Position numbers and translations under genes: made by a program. Positions 1-10,636 of a DNA stretch of 64,000 nt are shown one piece after another; positions within the stretch are counted from its first letter, which is position 1, and every line of letters begins with the position of its first letter. Source of the stretch: an uncultured Formosa sp. (lineage in GTDB: Bacteria; Bacteroidota; Bacteroidia; Flavobacteriales; Flavobacteriaceae); assembly GCF_947500765.1 (NCBI RefSeq), contig NZ_CANMTH010000001.1, positions 620,001-684,000 on the forward strand, given 5' to 3'. The notes beneath the pieces are model-generated. The model was not told the origin of the DNA and did no database searches. It was given only the letters and a program-made list of their open reading frames with translations.

Positions 1-1484
1 ACAGGTTCAAAATTTTCTTTATCTATAGTGGTGTGTTTTGGTGTGGTAAAATTGGCATCTATTTCTTGGCCTTCAATAGATTTTATAATATGGGGCGTAT
101 AAAAATAACCGCGGTTTGCAATGGCAGCGACCATATTTGCTAATTGTATAGGTGTGGCTTCAATTTCACCTTGTCCAATTGCGTTAGACAATGTAAATGT
201 AGTTCTCCATCTGTTTTTCCCGTACCATTTGTCGTAAAAATCGCCACTAGGAATTCGTCCAGGACTACCAATTTTAAGATCGTAACCCAAATAATTTCCC
301 AATCCAAAACTAGTTACATGTTTATTCCAAACATTCATACCTTCGTAAGGTGTATCGTATTTTTCAATAATACGTCTGTAAACATTTGCAAAATAAGAGT
401 TGCAAGATTCGTAAATCCCCATGTTCATTGCTAACGGACTTGGATGCCCGTGACATCCCATTTTTCTATTTCCGTAACTATATCCATGATTACAGGTAAA
501 TTTGTCTTCGGTAGTAACAACACCTTCTTGTAAGCCAATAAGCGCATTTAATACTTTAAAGGGTGAACCTGGAGGATATTGTGCAAGTAAACTTCTGTCG
601 TATGTTGGTTTAGCTATAGAATCGTTGTATAATTTTGTAAAATTTTGAGAACGTTTTCTTCCAACTAATGAATTTGGATCGTAAGTTGGAGCAGAAATCA
701 TGGTTAAAATTTCTCCTGTGCTTGGTTCTATAGCAATAATTCCACCGTGTTTATGCTTCATTAGCTGTTCGCCATAAGCTTGAAGTGTAGCATCAATCGA
801 AATTTTTATATCTTTTCCTGGTTCTGGTAAAGTATCAAATTTACCATCCTTATAGGGACCAATATTTTTATTGAATCTGTTTTTTTGAATAAACTTGATT
901 CCTTTTTTTCCTCTTAGAACATCTTCATAAGATAATTCAATACCTTGCTTACCAATTAAATCTCCCATTTTGTAATAGGGATCCTTTTTTATAATAGCAT
1001 TATTTACTTCACCAATATCTCCTAACACATTTGCTCCAATTGAAGCCTCGTAATGACGAAGTGAACGTTTTTGAATATAAAAACCTTCATACTTTCTCAT
1101 TTTTTCTTGAAGTACGGCATAGTCCTCTTTAGATAAGTGAGATACAAATACATAGGGTAGTCTGGGTGAATAATGGTATGCCTTTTTATACGTTTTTATG
1201 AATTTCTCTTTATCGATTTTTAATAAATTACAGAATTCAATTGTATCTAAGGCTTTTACTTCACGCGGAATAACCATAACATCGTAAGACGATTGGTTAG
1301 ATACTAAAAGGGTGCCGTTTCTATCGTAAACAAATCCACGTTTAGGGTAATCATATACTTTACGGATGGCATTATCATCGTATAAATTATTTGCTGGCGA
1401 ACTATAAACTTGAAGATAAAAAAGCCGAGAAATAAATACAAGCCCAACTGTAATAATGGTAAAAAATAATAAAAATTGTCTCAT
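1..1484 (-). CDS. mrdA: Penicillin-binding protein 2 (peptidoglycan transpeptidase), partial
   Basis: Class B PBP that cross-links peptidoglycan during cell elongation together with the MreBCD rod complex in the inner membrane. I translated the minus strand from the ATG at 1484. About 494 codons are visible before the window ends, so the C-terminus and the KTG motif are missing. An N-terminal membrane segment (about residues 3-22) is followed by the dimerisation domain. The transpeptidase domain shows SPFK with the catalytic Ser at residue 307 after YPPG, and the SxN motif SCN at 360-362. The start overlaps the mreD stop by 4 bases (ATGA), as expected for translational coupling in the mre operon. 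The family assignment is secure; PBP2 rather than PBP3 follows from the mreD neighbour. Confidence 0.95.
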   Translation of the reverse strand, partial: MRQFLLFFTIITVGLVFISRLFYLQVYSSPANNLYDDNAIRKVYDYPKRGFVYDRNGTLLVSNQSSYDVMVIPREVKALDTIEFCNLLKIDKEKFIKTYKKAYHYSPRLPYVFVSHLSKEDYAVLQEKMRKYEGFYIQKRSLRHYEASIGANVLGDIGEVNNAIIKKDPYYKMGDLIGKQGIELSYEDVLRGKKGIKFIQKNRFNKNIGPYKDGKFDTLPEPGKDIKISIDATLQAYGEQLMKHKHGGIIAIEPSTGEILTMISAPTYDPNSLVGRKRSQNFTKLYNDSIAKPTYDRSLLAQYPPGSPFKVLNALIGLQEGVVTTEDKFTCNHGYSYGNRKMGCHGHPSPLAMNMGIYESCNSYFANVYRRIIEKYDTPYEGMNVWNKHVTSFGLGNYLGYDLKIGSPGRIPSGDFYDKWYGKNRWRTTFTLSNAIGQGEIEATPIQLANMVAAIANRGYFYTPHIIKSIEGQEIDANFTTPKHTTIDKENFEP

Positions 1485-1987
1485 TTAGAACGTTTGCTGA
1501 AAATAATAGTAACTATAACACATTGGAGAATGGTAAAGATACTAGAAAATAACGTTTTTTGGAGTGTTAAAAGTGTTTCAGAAAAGTTAAATACTTCTAA
1601 AAGGAATAATACCAAATGATGAACTCCTGTTAGAATGCTTATATACATGAGTTTGGCGCCAAAATCTACATTGTTAAACTTTATCGTTTGGTGTTCGTAA
1701 ACTGTTCCAAAAGACCATTTTAAAGCTAAAGGTCTCATGTATGCTATTGTGACGCAGGCAGCAGCGTGAATACCTCCAGAATCTGAAAAGACATCGATAA
1801 TAATACCTAGCAAAAAACTTAAAAGAAGAAGTACTAAACGGTTATTTTTTATAGGATAAAGTATAATGAATATAATATATAAGTACGGATTGATATAACC
1901 TAAAAAATTAATGTGATTTAGGATCAGAACTTGTACTAATACGAGTGCAATAAATTTGAGTATTTGAGATATAACGTTACTGTTCAT
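1481..1987 (-). CDS. mreD: Rod shape-determining protein MreD
   Basis: Small polytopic inner-membrane protein of the elongasome, 168 aa, which is the usual family size. The sequence is almost entirely hydrophobic with about five membrane spans, starting around residues 8-30, and has charged connectors such as KNNR near residues 47-50. It overlaps mreC by 11 bases and mrdA by 4, so the three are very likely one transcript. MreD proteins are poorly conserved, and the call rests on topology, size and position between mreC and mrdA. Confidence 0.9.
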   Translation of the reverse strand: MNSNVISQILKFIALVLVQVLILNHINFLGYINPYLYIIFIILYPIKNNRLVLLLLSFLLGIIIDVFSDSGGIHAAACVTIAYMRPLALKWSFGTVYEHQTIKFNNVDFGAKLMYISILTGVHHLVLFLLEVFNFSETLLTLQKTLFSSIFTILQCVIVTIIFSKRSK

Positions 1988-2801
1988 TAGATAGGTTTAG
2001 TAAGTTATTAATCTCAGGTGCATCTAAATGTTCTATAATATAAGCGTGTTCAATATTTGTCATATCATTAAACAGCTTCACATTTATTTCAAAATTATTT
2101 TCAGCATCATCTAATTTATAGCTTTCAATAGTACCTATTTGGATGCCTTTAGGGAAAATTACAGATCGGCCAGAGGTTATGATAGTATCTCCAATTTTTA
2201 TAGGTGCAATTTTAGGAATATCGACTAATTGTACTGATTTTGGTGATTTTCCATCCCAAGTTAGAGTCCCGAAATGATTCGTCTTTTTTAATTGTGCACT
2301 AATTTTACTTTTTGTATTTAATATTGAAATAACTGTAGCATAATTATTACTTGTATGATCTACGATTCCAAGAATACCTTTAGATGTTATTAACCCGAAA
2401 TCTTCTTGAATACTGTCGTTGCGACCTTTGTTTATTGTTAAGATATTTGTAGAAGCAGAATAACTATTTTTAATTACACGAACAGGTCTAAATAAGTATG
2501 AACCCTTAAAACTTGTGGTGTCTATATAATTTTCTTTTACAGAAAGCTGATAATTCTGAAGGAGATTACGAAGTCTAGAGTTTTCTTCAGATAGATTGTC
2601 ATTTTGTGTTTTTAAATCTAAATATTGATCAACATTATTTAGATGTGTATAAATACTACCGCTTAAAAAATTAGCAGAATTTATAAATTTACTTTTATGA
2701 TAAGAATGTGTTTGTGCAGTAAAAAACATAGCTAAAGCCATGAGCAGCAAATACAACAAAAAATTTTTGTTGCGAATAATAAAATTTAAAATTTGCTGCA
2801 T
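1977..2801 (-). CDS. mreC: Rod shape-determining protein MreC
   Basis: Bitopic periplasmic scaffold that links MreB filaments to PBP2. It has 274 aa. A single membrane segment lies at about residues 13-30, a coiled coil at about 60-90 (NDNLSEENSRLRNLL), and then the beta-domain pair typical of MreC, with the conserved segment INKGRNDSI near 123-131 and GDTIITSG in the C-terminal half. The stop overlaps the mreD start, and the gene begins 9 bases after the mreB stop, keeping the canonical mreB-C-D order. Confidence 0.94.
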   Translation of the reverse strand: MQQILNFIIRNKNFLLYLLLMALAMFFTAQTHSYHKSKFINSANFLSGSIYTHLNNVDQYLDLKTQNDNLSEENSRLRNLLQNYQLSVKENYIDTTSFKGSYLFRPVRVIKNSYSASTNILTINKGRNDSIQEDFGLITSKGILGIVDHTSNNYATVISILNTKSKISAQLKKTNHFGTLTWDGKSPKSVQLVDIPKIAPIKIGDTIITSGRSVIFPKGIQIGTIESYKLDDAENNFEINVKLFNDMTNIEHAYIIEHLDAPEINNLLNLSNEQ

Positions 2802-2810
2802 GCTTTAAGG

Positions 2811-3839
2811 CTATTTTATCAAGACACTTTTAAACTTAGGTAAGTTTTTAAGTGTAATTCCTGTTCCGCGAACTACGGCACGTAATGGGTCTTCTGCAAT
2901 GTATACAGGTAAATCTGTTTTCTGAGACAGACGCTTGTCTAAACCACGTAGCATAGAGCCACCTCCTGCTAAATAGATACCTGTATTATAAATATCGGCA
3001 GCTAATTCTGGCGGGGTTTGCGATAAGGTTTCCATTACAGCATCTTCAATTCTAAGAATAGATTTGTCTAATGCTTTGGCAATTTCGCGAAAAGATATTT
3101 GTACTTGTTTTGGTTTACCGGTAAGTAAATCACGTCCTTGAACACTCATGTCGTCTGGCGGAAGTTCTAAATCTTCGGTAGCAGCACCAATCTGTATTTT
3201 AATTTTTTCAGCAGTACGTTCTCCTACATACAAGTTGTGTTGCGTACGCATGTAATATATAATATCGTTTGTAAAAACATCTCCTGCAATTTTTACAGAT
3301 TTGTCGCAAACAATACCTCCTAAAGCAATTACTGCAATTTCGGTAGTACCACCACCTATATCTACAATCATGTTTCCTTTAGGTTGCATAATATCTACAC
3401 CAATACCTATGGCCGCAGCCATAGGTTCGTGTATTAAATAGACTTCTTTTCCGTTTACACGCTCGCAAGATTCTTTAACCGCTCGCATTTCAACTTCTGT
3501 AATACCAGAAGGAATACAAACAACCATACGAAGAGCAGGTGTAAACATTTTTTTCTTTAAAGCGGGGATGTTTTTAATAAACAAACTAATCATTTGTTCA
3601 GACGCATCAAAATCTGCAATTACACCATCTTTAAGCGGGCGAATTGTTTTAATGTTTTCGTGCGTTTTTCCTTGCATCATGCTTGCTTCTTTTCCAACGG
3701 CAATAATTTTACCGCTAACGCGATCGCGAGCAACTATTGAAGGGCTATCCACAACAACTTTATCATTGTGTATAATAAGTGTATTGGCTGTTCCTAAGTC
3801 AATAGCTATTTCTTCTGTAAGGAAGTCAAAAAATCCCAT
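2811..3839 (-). CDS. mreB: Rod shape-determining protein MreB (actin-like ATPase)
   Basis: Bacterial actin homologue that forms membrane-associated filaments guiding lateral wall synthesis. At 342 aa it is full length. The phosphate-1 loop IDLGTANTLI is at about residues 13-22, the phosphate-2 loop DIGGGTTEIAV is near the middle, and the adenosine motif GIYLAGGGSML is near the C-terminus. An N-terminal amphipathic segment (MGFFDFLTEEI) fits direct membrane binding. It is the first gene of mreBCD-mrdA and lies 56 bases after the purH stop on the same strand, so read-through from purH is possible. Confidence 0.97.
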   Translation of the reverse strand: MGFFDFLTEEIAIDLGTANTLIIHNDKVVVDSPSIVARDRVSGKIIAVGKEASMMQGKTHENIKTIRPLKDGVIADFDASEQMISLFIKNIPALKKKMFTPALRMVVCIPSGITEVEMRAVKESCERVNGKEVYLIHEPMAAAIGIGVDIMQPKGNMIVDIGGGTTEIAVIALGGIVCDKSVKIAGDVFTNDIIYYMRTQHNLYVGERTAEKIKIQIGAATEDLELPPDDMSVQGRDLLTGKPKQVQISFREIAKALDKSILRIEDAVMETLSQTPPELAADIYNTGIYLAGGGSMLRGLDKRLSQKTDLPVYIAEDPLRAVVRGTGITLKNLPKFKSVLIK

Positions 3840-3895
3840 GCGTTATATGTCTTTTTTTGCTTTAATTAAAAATAAGTGTTGTAAAAGTAGTGAAA

Positions 3896-5428
3896 TTAAT
3901 GCTTGAAATGACGTGTACCTGTAAATACCATTGCCACATCATTATCATTACAATAATCGATGCTTAATTGATCTTTAATAGAACCTCCTGGCTGAATAAC
4001 AGCTGTAATTCCTGCTTTTTTAGCAATTTCTACACAATCAGGAAAAGGAAAAAACGCATCACTCGCCATAACAGCTCCTTTTAAATCGAAATTAAAAGAT
4101 TGTGCTTTATGTATGGCTTGGTTAAGTGCATCTACACGACTTGTTTGCCCTGTACCACTTGCACATAATTGATTGTTTTTTGCTAATACAATAGTGTTAG
4201 ATTTTGTGTGTTTACAAATTTTTGAAGCAAATATTAAATCATTTAACTCGCTATCTGTTGGATTATTGTGTGTCTTGTTTATTAAATCTTCTAAACGATC
4301 TGTAATATTGTTTCTGTCTTGAACTAAAACACCGTTAAGACAAGATCTTACATTGGTTTTAGGTAATTCGATATCGTGAAGTATTAAAAGAATTCTGTTT
4401 TTCTTTCCTTTTAATAGGTCTAAAGCTTCGGTACTAAATGAAGGGGCAATAACGACTTCGCAAAATAATGAGTGAATTTCTTGAGCAGTAGCTAAATCTA
4501 TTTCAGTATTACTAATTAAAACACCACCAAAAGCAGAGACAGGATCTCCCGCAAGTGCATCTGTGTAGGCTTGTTTTAAAGTATCGCGTTGTGCAACACC
4601 ACATGCATTATTGTGTTTTAAGATAGCAAACGTAGGTTTGTCGCCTTTAAATTCGTTTATTAAATTTACAGCAGCATCTACATCTAGAAGGTTGTTATAG
4701 CTTAATTCTTTACCGTGAAGTTTTGTGAAAATATCTTCAAATTTTCCAAAAAAGAATCCTTTTTGGTGAGGATTTTCTCCATAACGTAACACTTTTCCGT
4801 TCTGTTCGCTAATTTTTAAAACTGTTTCTTCATTGTTTTTGTTGAAGTAATTAAAAATTGCAGCATCGTAATGAGACGATACGTTGAAAGATTTTCTTGC
4901 GAAATCTTTTCTTTGCTCTAAAGAAAGTGTTCCGTTTTGTTCAGAAATAAGTTCTAAAAACGAAGCATACTCTGTTACAGAAGACACACAAACGACATCT
5001 GCATAATTTTTTGCAGCTGCACGAATTAACGAAATTCCACCTATGTCTATTTTTTCAATTATATCTTGTTCGCTAGCTCCAGAAGCTACCGTTTTTTCAA
5101 AAGGATATAAATCAACAATAACTAAATCTATTTGAGGAATATCAAATTCTGCTAATTCAGCGCGATCTTGTTCATTATCTTGACGGTTTAAAATTCCTCC
5201 AAAAACCTTTGGATGTAATGTTTTTACACGTCCGCCTAAAATTGAAGGGTAAGAAGTTACGTCTTCTACAGGGACAACATCTATTCCTAAATTGTTTATA
5301 AATGCCTGTGTACCACCAGTAGAATACATGGTTACACCTAATTCATTTAACTTTTTAATAATAGGTTCTAAACCATCCTTGCTAAATACAGAGATTAATG
5401 CAGATTTGATTGTTTTTTCGTTACTCAT
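3896..5428 (-). CDS. purH: Bifunctional AICAR formyltransferase / IMP cyclohydrolase
   Basis: Catalyses the last two steps of de novo IMP synthesis in the cytoplasm: formylation of AICAR with 10-formyl-THF, then cyclisation. The 510 aa protein has an N-terminal MGS-like cyclohydrolase domain (about residues 8-150, with STGGT and GGRVKTLHPKV) and a C-terminal formyltransferase domain containing the catalytic KHNNACG segment. Length and motif order are normal. A TACTTTTG box on the minus strand lies 24 bases upstream of the start. Confidence 0.97.
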   Translation of the reverse strand: MSNEKTIKSALISVFSKDGLEPIIKKLNELGVTMYSTGGTQAFINNLGIDVVPVEDVTSYPSILGGRVKTLHPKVFGGILNRQDNEQDRAELAEFDIPQIDLVIVDLYPFEKTVASGASEQDIIEKIDIGGISLIRAAAKNYADVVCVSSVTEYASFLELISEQNGTLSLEQRKDFARKSFNVSSHYDAAIFNYFNKNNEETVLKISEQNGKVLRYGENPHQKGFFFGKFEDIFTKLHGKELSYNNLLDVDAAVNLINEFKGDKPTFAILKHNNACGVAQRDTLKQAYTDALAGDPVSAFGGVLISNTEIDLATAQEIHSLFCEVVIAPSFSTEALDLLKGKKNRILLILHDIELPKTNVRSCLNGVLVQDRNNITDRLEDLINKTHNNPTDSELNDLIFASKICKHTKSNTIVLAKNNQLCASGTGQTSRVDALNQAIHKAQSFNFDLKGAVMASDAFFPFPDCVEIAKKAGITAVIQPGGSIKDQLSIDYCNDNDVAMVFTGTRHFKH

Positions 5429-5451
5429 TAGTGTTGTGTTATATTAATGCG

Positions 5452-5459
5452 CAAAAGTA
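5452..5459 (-). promoter_or_regulatory. Candidate Bacteroidetes -7 box for purH
   Basis: On the minus strand this reads TACTTTTG, an exact match to the Bacteroidetes -7 consensus TAnnTTTG, 24 bases before the purH start. No clear TTG is seen 19-21 bases further upstream, so this is a half-supported promoter. Confidence 0.5.
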
Positions 5460-5580
5460 AGGATTTAGAATAAAATTTTTATAGTTTGTTTCGTGTTTTG
5501 TTTTTATTTTTTTTGTAACAAAAGTATAATTAAAACGTCCTATCTTTAAATTATCAATTTTTTAATAAAAGCACTTCTAA

Positions 5581-6831
5581 ATGATCTTGTATTTAAGACT
5601 TTTTAAAGAAAGTTTTGCGTTTGCTATAAATGCACTACGAAATAATAAATTAAGAACATTTTTGTCCTTATTAGGAGTGACTATTGGTATTTTTTCCATT
5701 ATAGCTGTTTTGGCAGCTGTAGATTCTTTAGATCAAAGTATTAAGAGCCAGTTGTCTGGTTTAGATAAAAATACAATTTACTTAACCAAATATTCTTTTG
5801 GACCAACGGAAGTCCCGAGATGGCAACGTGACAATTATCCGCAAACGGAAAATGATGATTACGAATTTGTAAACAGAAACATCCCAAATATAAAATCGAG
5901 TGCTTATGTAATTTTTGGAAATTCTGAAACTATAAAATACCAAGACAATGCCATTAGTAATGTAGATGTGTCTCCGGCTTCTTATGGTATTTACGAAATA
6001 GAAGATTTAAAAATAGGAGAGGGACGGTTTTACACAGAATCAGAATCGTCTACAGGGGCATCGGTTGTTGTTATTGGTGCAGGGTTAGCAGAAAATCTTT
6101 TTGAAAGTGAACAACCTTTAGGTAAGCAAGTACGAATGTTTGGTAGAAAAGTAACCGTTATTGGAGTTCTTAAAAAAGTAGGATCTTCACTTTTTGATTC
6201 TCCGGATGAGAAAGCCTTTGTTCCTTCAAATTTTGTTAGACAATTTACAAATGGAGGTTCAGACGGTATTCCTGGTGCTATTGTAATTAAGCCAGAAGCA
6301 GGAGTAGATATTGCTGCTTTTGAACAAGTTTTAAGACAAAAATTTAGAATACATAGAGGTTTGAAAGCCGATGAGCCTGACAACTTTTTTGTAAATAAAT
6401 TGTCGGGAATGACAGATGCTATAGATAATATAATAGGCGTAATGAATCTTGTTGGTTGGATTATTAGTGGATTTTCTCTTTTAGTTGGTGGTTTTGGTAT
6501 TGCAAATATTATGTTTGTAAGTGTAAAAGAACGTACCAATTTAATTGGAATTCAGAAATCTTTAGGTGCTAAAAACAGATTTATATTGTTTCAGTTTTTA
6601 TTCGAAGCTATTATTTTAGCCGTTATAGGTGGGGTAATCGGTCTCGCTTTCGTGTGGATTATTTCCTTAATCGCTTCTCAGTTTGTAGATGATTTTGAAT
6701 TTGTATTATCATTTTGGAACATGTTAATAGGATTCTCTCTATCTACATTAATTGGGTTAATATCTGGTGTGTTACCAGCGCTTTCTGCATCTAAATTAGA
6801 TCCTGTTGAAGCTATTCGTACAGGAATGTAA
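5581..6831 (+). CDS. MacB-type ABC transporter permease (FtsX family)
   Basis: Inner-membrane permease of the MacB/FtsX (type VII ABC) class, 416 aa. It has an N-terminal membrane span (about residues 27-50, LRTFLSLLGVTIGIFSIIAVL), a long periplasmic MacB_PCD domain (about 50-285), three C-terminal spans, and the typical ending ALSASKLDPVEAIR. Such proteins couple cytoplasmic ATP hydrolysis to periplasmic work such as lipoprotein release or efflux. No ATPase or membrane-fusion gene is adjacent, so its partner must be encoded elsewhere. Substrate unknown. It is transcribed divergently from purH and convergently with the GAF gene. Confidence 0.88.
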   Translation: MILYLRLFKESFAFAINALRNNKLRTFLSLLGVTIGIFSIIAVLAAVDSLDQSIKSQLSGLDKNTIYLTKYSFGPTEVPRWQRDNYPQTENDDYEFVNRNIPNIKSSAYVIFGNSETIKYQDNAISNVDVSPASYGIYEIEDLKIGEGRFYTESESSTGASVVVIGAGLAENLFESEQPLGKQVRMFGRKVTVIGVLKKVGSSLFDSPDEKAFVPSNFVRQFTNGGSDGIPGAIVIKPEAGVDIAAFEQVLRQKFRIHRGLKADEPDNFFVNKLSGMTDAIDNIIGVMNLVGWIISGFSLLVGGFGIANIMFVSVKERTNLIGIQKSLGAKNRFILFQFLFEAIILAVIGGVIGLAFVWIISLIASQFVDDFEFVLSFWNMLIGFSLSTLIGLISGVLPALSASKLDPVEAIRTGM

Positions 6832-6890
6832 CATTTAATTTTATATTTGAAACCTGTTCCGATTTCATTTAAGAGTACAGTTTATAATAA

Positions 6891-6934
6891 AAAAGTTTCG
6901 ACTTGAATCATAATAGATACAAGTCGAAACTTTT
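6891..6934. terminator. Bidirectional rho-independent terminator
   Basis: A 15-bp perfect stem (AAAAGTTTCGACTTG paired with its complement at 6920-6934) with a 14-base loop is followed by a T run on the plus strand and has an A run before it. It sits between the convergent permease and GAF genes and can serve both. Confidence 0.9.
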
Positions 6935-6952
6935 TTTGGATTATGTTTTAAT

Positions 6953-7411
6953 TTATGCGATTTGTTTAGCGACTTGTTCGCAAACAAACTCTAAGAAACG
7001 TTCGTCTTCTGCCGTAAACGGGTCTGGTGTGTTTGAGTCGATATCTATCTGGCCAACATTTTCGCCATTTACAAAAATAGGAATAACAATTTCTGCTTTT
7101 ACTGTTATGCTACATGCAATATAATTGTCTTGCGCTGCTACATCTGGAACTACAAAATTTTCATTACTTACAGCAACTTGTCCGCAAATACCTTTTCCAA
7201 ACGGAATAATAGTATGGTCTGTAGGTGCACCTACATAAGGCCCTAACTTAAGTTCGTCCTTATCTCCGTTTTTAAAATAAAACCCAACCCAATTATAATA
7301 GGTTACATGTTGTTCTAAAAGTTGGCAAACCGACAATAGACGTTCGTCTAATGTTAGGTCGGAATTAGAAAGTATAGTTTCTACTTGAGGTTTTAAAGAC
7401 GTTAAAGGCAT
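6953..7411 (-). CDS. GAF domain protein, free-methionine-(R)-sulfoxide-reductase-like
   Basis: Single GAF domain protein. I take the ATG at 7411 (MPLTSLKPQ, 152 aa) rather than an upstream ATG, because family members begin this way. The motifs GKGICGQVA (72-80), VVPDV, YIACSITVKAEIVIPI and IDIDS match free-methionine-R-sulfoxide reductase, which repairs oxidised free methionine using thioredoxin. In the E. coli enzyme three cysteines matter (84, 94, 118). Here the equivalents of 94 and 118 are Cys76 and Cys100, but the position matching Cys84 falls in PTDHT with no cysteine. It may use another resolving thiol or may have lost the activity. The fold is confident; the activity is uncertain. Confidence 0.8.
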   Translation of the reverse strand: MPLTSLKPQVETILSNSDLTLDERLLSVCQLLEQHVTYYNWVGFYFKNGDKDELKLGPYVGAPTDHTIIPFGKGICGQVAVSNENFVVPDVAAQDNYIACSITVKAEIVIPIFVNGENVGQIDIDSNTPDPFTAEDERFLEFVCEQVAKQIA

Positions 7412-7499
7412 ATTTTTATTTTTTTGGTAAAAGTATTTAAAAAGCAACGATAATGGAACTTCATTTTTATAAATTTATCAACTTAAACATTTACTACTA

Positions 7500-8066
7500 T
7501 TGGCAACATTATATCAAACATATAAACATGTAATTCGATTTATCGTTACGTTTCTGGCAGTATACTTTATAATGTCTTTAAGTTATAAATGGTATTTAGA
7601 TTTTTCTAAAACGTCTACGTCTCAACCAGATTACATTACGTACCAAGTAGCAAAACAGTCGCAAGACCTTTTAAATGTATTTGGATATGAGTCTCGGATT
7701 GCATTGTCTGAAGGAGAACAGTGGGTGCGTTTATATTTAAACGAGACCTATATTATTCGGGTTATTGAAGGCTGTAATGCTGTAAGTGTTATTATTCTTT
7801 TTATGGCTTTTATAGTTGCTTTTGCTTCAACATTTAAGAAAACGGTATTATATCTATTGGCAGGAGGAATTTTAATATACTTGGTTAATGTATTGCGTAT
7901 TGCTTTTATATCTGTAGCATTGTATTATTATCCCGAATCAGAACATCTAATACATGGCGTTGTATTTCCGTTAATTATTTACGGAATGGTATTTTTGTTA
8001 TGGGTAATTTGGGTGAATTATTTTGTAAAATTGAAAAAGAAGGATGCAGAAAATTCAACGTTATAG
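7500..8066 (+). CDS. xrtF: Exosortase family protein XrtF
   Basis: Polytopic inner-membrane cysteine transpeptidase of the exosortase/archaeosortase family, 188 aa. The catalytic triad is visible: Cys92 in EGCNAVS, Arg133 in NVLRIAF and His152 in LIHGVVFP, each at a membrane-span edge. These enzymes cut C-terminal sorting signals of exported proteins. The F subtype is typical of Flavobacteria and is accompanied by the gene that follows. The start appears to be TTG at 7500: the frame is open upstream only to a stop at 7470 without ATG, and the first internal ATG would remove the first membrane span. No PEP-CTERM-like substrate is encoded in this window. Confidence 0.88.
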   Translation: MATLYQTYKHVIRFIVTFLAVYFIMSLSYKWYLDFSKTSTSQPDYITYQVAKQSQDLLNVFGYESRIALSEGEQWVRLYLNETYIIRVIEGCNAVSVIILFMAFIVAFASTFKKTVLYLLAGGILIYLVNVLRIAFISVALYYYPESEHLIHGVVFPLIIYGMVFLLWVIWVNYFVKLKKKDAENSTL

Positions 8067-8475
8067 TCTTATTGTTTTATTTGTTTTTGGTTTGATTTTA
8101 ATCCGTGCTTATGAAGCAAATCTGTTTTACGATCCGTTTTTAGATTTTTTTAAAAATGATTATTTGTTTCTTGATGCACCTGTTTTCGATACTTTTAAAT
8201 TGATTGGGTTTACAACGTTACGCTACGTTTTAAATACGTTATTATCTCTAGGAGTTATTTATTTTGTATTTACAGATAGGCAGGCATTAAAATTTTCGGT
8301 TATATTTTATGGTATTGCCTATTTTGTTTTAATACTCGTGTTTTTGTATTTAATATTACATGCGAAACAAGATGATTATTTTATTCTTTTTAATATTCGT
8401 CGTTTTTTAATTCAGCCCATATTATTATTACTGCTTTTACCTGCTTTTTATTATCAGAAGCAAATTAAAAAATAA
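8044..8475 (+). CDS. Exosortase F system-associated membrane protein
   Basis: Small membrane protein of 143 aa whose start overlaps xrtF by 23 bases. It has about four spans (near residues 7-22, 53-76, 83-106 and 118-135). The motif RAYEANLFYDPFLDFFK near residues 21-37 and its position directly after xrtF match the family that always accompanies exosortase F in Flavobacteria. Its biochemical role is unknown; a partner or chaperone of XrtF is an inference from the fixed linkage. Confidence 0.82.
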   Translation: MQKIQRYSLIVLFVFGLILIRAYEANLFYDPFLDFFKNDYLFLDAPVFDTFKLIGFTTLRYVLNTLLSLGVIYFVFTDRQALKFSVIFYGIAYFVLILVFLYLILHAKQDDYFILFNIRRFLIQPILLLLLLPAFYYQKQIKK

Positions 8476-8500
8476 GTTTAATTGATACTTTAATACATAA

Positions 8501-8530
8501 AAAAGCCGAAGTCTTATGACTTCGGCTTTT
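8501..8530. terminator. Bidirectional terminator between the xrtF pair and groEL
   Basis: A 13-bp stem (AAAAGCCGAAGTC at 8501-8513 and its complement at 8518-8530) with a TTAT loop and flanking A and T runs lies between two convergent operons. Confidence 0.9.
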
Positions 8531-8553
8531 AATTTTATTAGATGTTTTAAAGA

Positions 8554-10194
<1,641 letters not shown>

Positions 10195-10285
10195 TTATAA
10201 TAAGTTTTAAGCGGTTTGTTTTAAACTTATTCTTTTGTTTTTTTATGCGTTTTGTTTTAAAAACTTAGTTAGTATAATCTGAAAT

Positions 10286-10564
10286 TTAGATTATAGCCAT
10301 GATGTCGTCTTCACGCATCATTAAGAAATCTGTACCTTCTAATTTTAATTCTGAACCAGAGTACTTTCCGTAAAGAACTTTGTCTCCAATTTTTACAGTA
10401 AGTGGTTCATCTTTTTTACCTGTACCAACAGCAACAACAATACCTTTGTGTTGTTTTTCTTGAGCCGAATCCGGGATAAATAATCCTGATGCTGTTTGAG
10501 TTTCTGCAGGAAGTGGTTCAACCAGAACGCGGTCTGCAAGTGGTGTGATGTTTACTTTACTCAT
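10286..10564 (-). CDS. groES: Co-chaperonin GroES (10 kDa)
   Basis: Heptameric lid of GroEL. I start it at the ATG at 10564 (MSKVNITPLADRV, 92 aa). The frame is open for 31 more codons upstream, but that part is not GroES-like and family members begin here. The mobile-loop region (TASGLFIPD) and the ending MMREDDIMAII are typical. The upstream region holds a 15-base partial palindrome (10637-10651) that recurs before miaB. No CIRCE element (TTAGCACTC-N9-GAGTGCTAA) is present. Confidence 0.97.
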   Translation of the reverse strand: MSKVNITPLADRVLVEPLPAETQTASGLFIPDSAQEKQHKGIVVAVGTGKKDEPLTVKIGDKVLYGKYSGSELKLEGTDFLMMREDDIMAII

Positions 10565-10636
10565 GTTATTATATGTTTTAAATAGTTTATGATTTACGAT
10601 ATGTTCTATTTCTAAAATTGTGCCACGTCTATCAAA

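Noticed and set aside
144..434. 96-codon plus-strand ORF at the left edge
   Set aside because: It lies antisense to mrdA, whose translation shows all expected catalytic motifs.
5500..5580. Promoter for the MacB-type permease (TATCTTTA near 5541)
   Set aside because: The nearest TTG is about 25 bases upstream and the last base of the box does not match, so support is too weak to list.
6030..6539. 169-codon minus-strand ORF
   Set aside because: Antisense shadow of the MacB-type permease, with a proline- and serine-rich composition unlike a real protein.
10611..10625. Sigma-54-like -24 element (TGGCAC on the minus strand) upstream of groES
   Set aside because: The -12 position reads TAGA instead of TTGC, so only half of the promoter is present.
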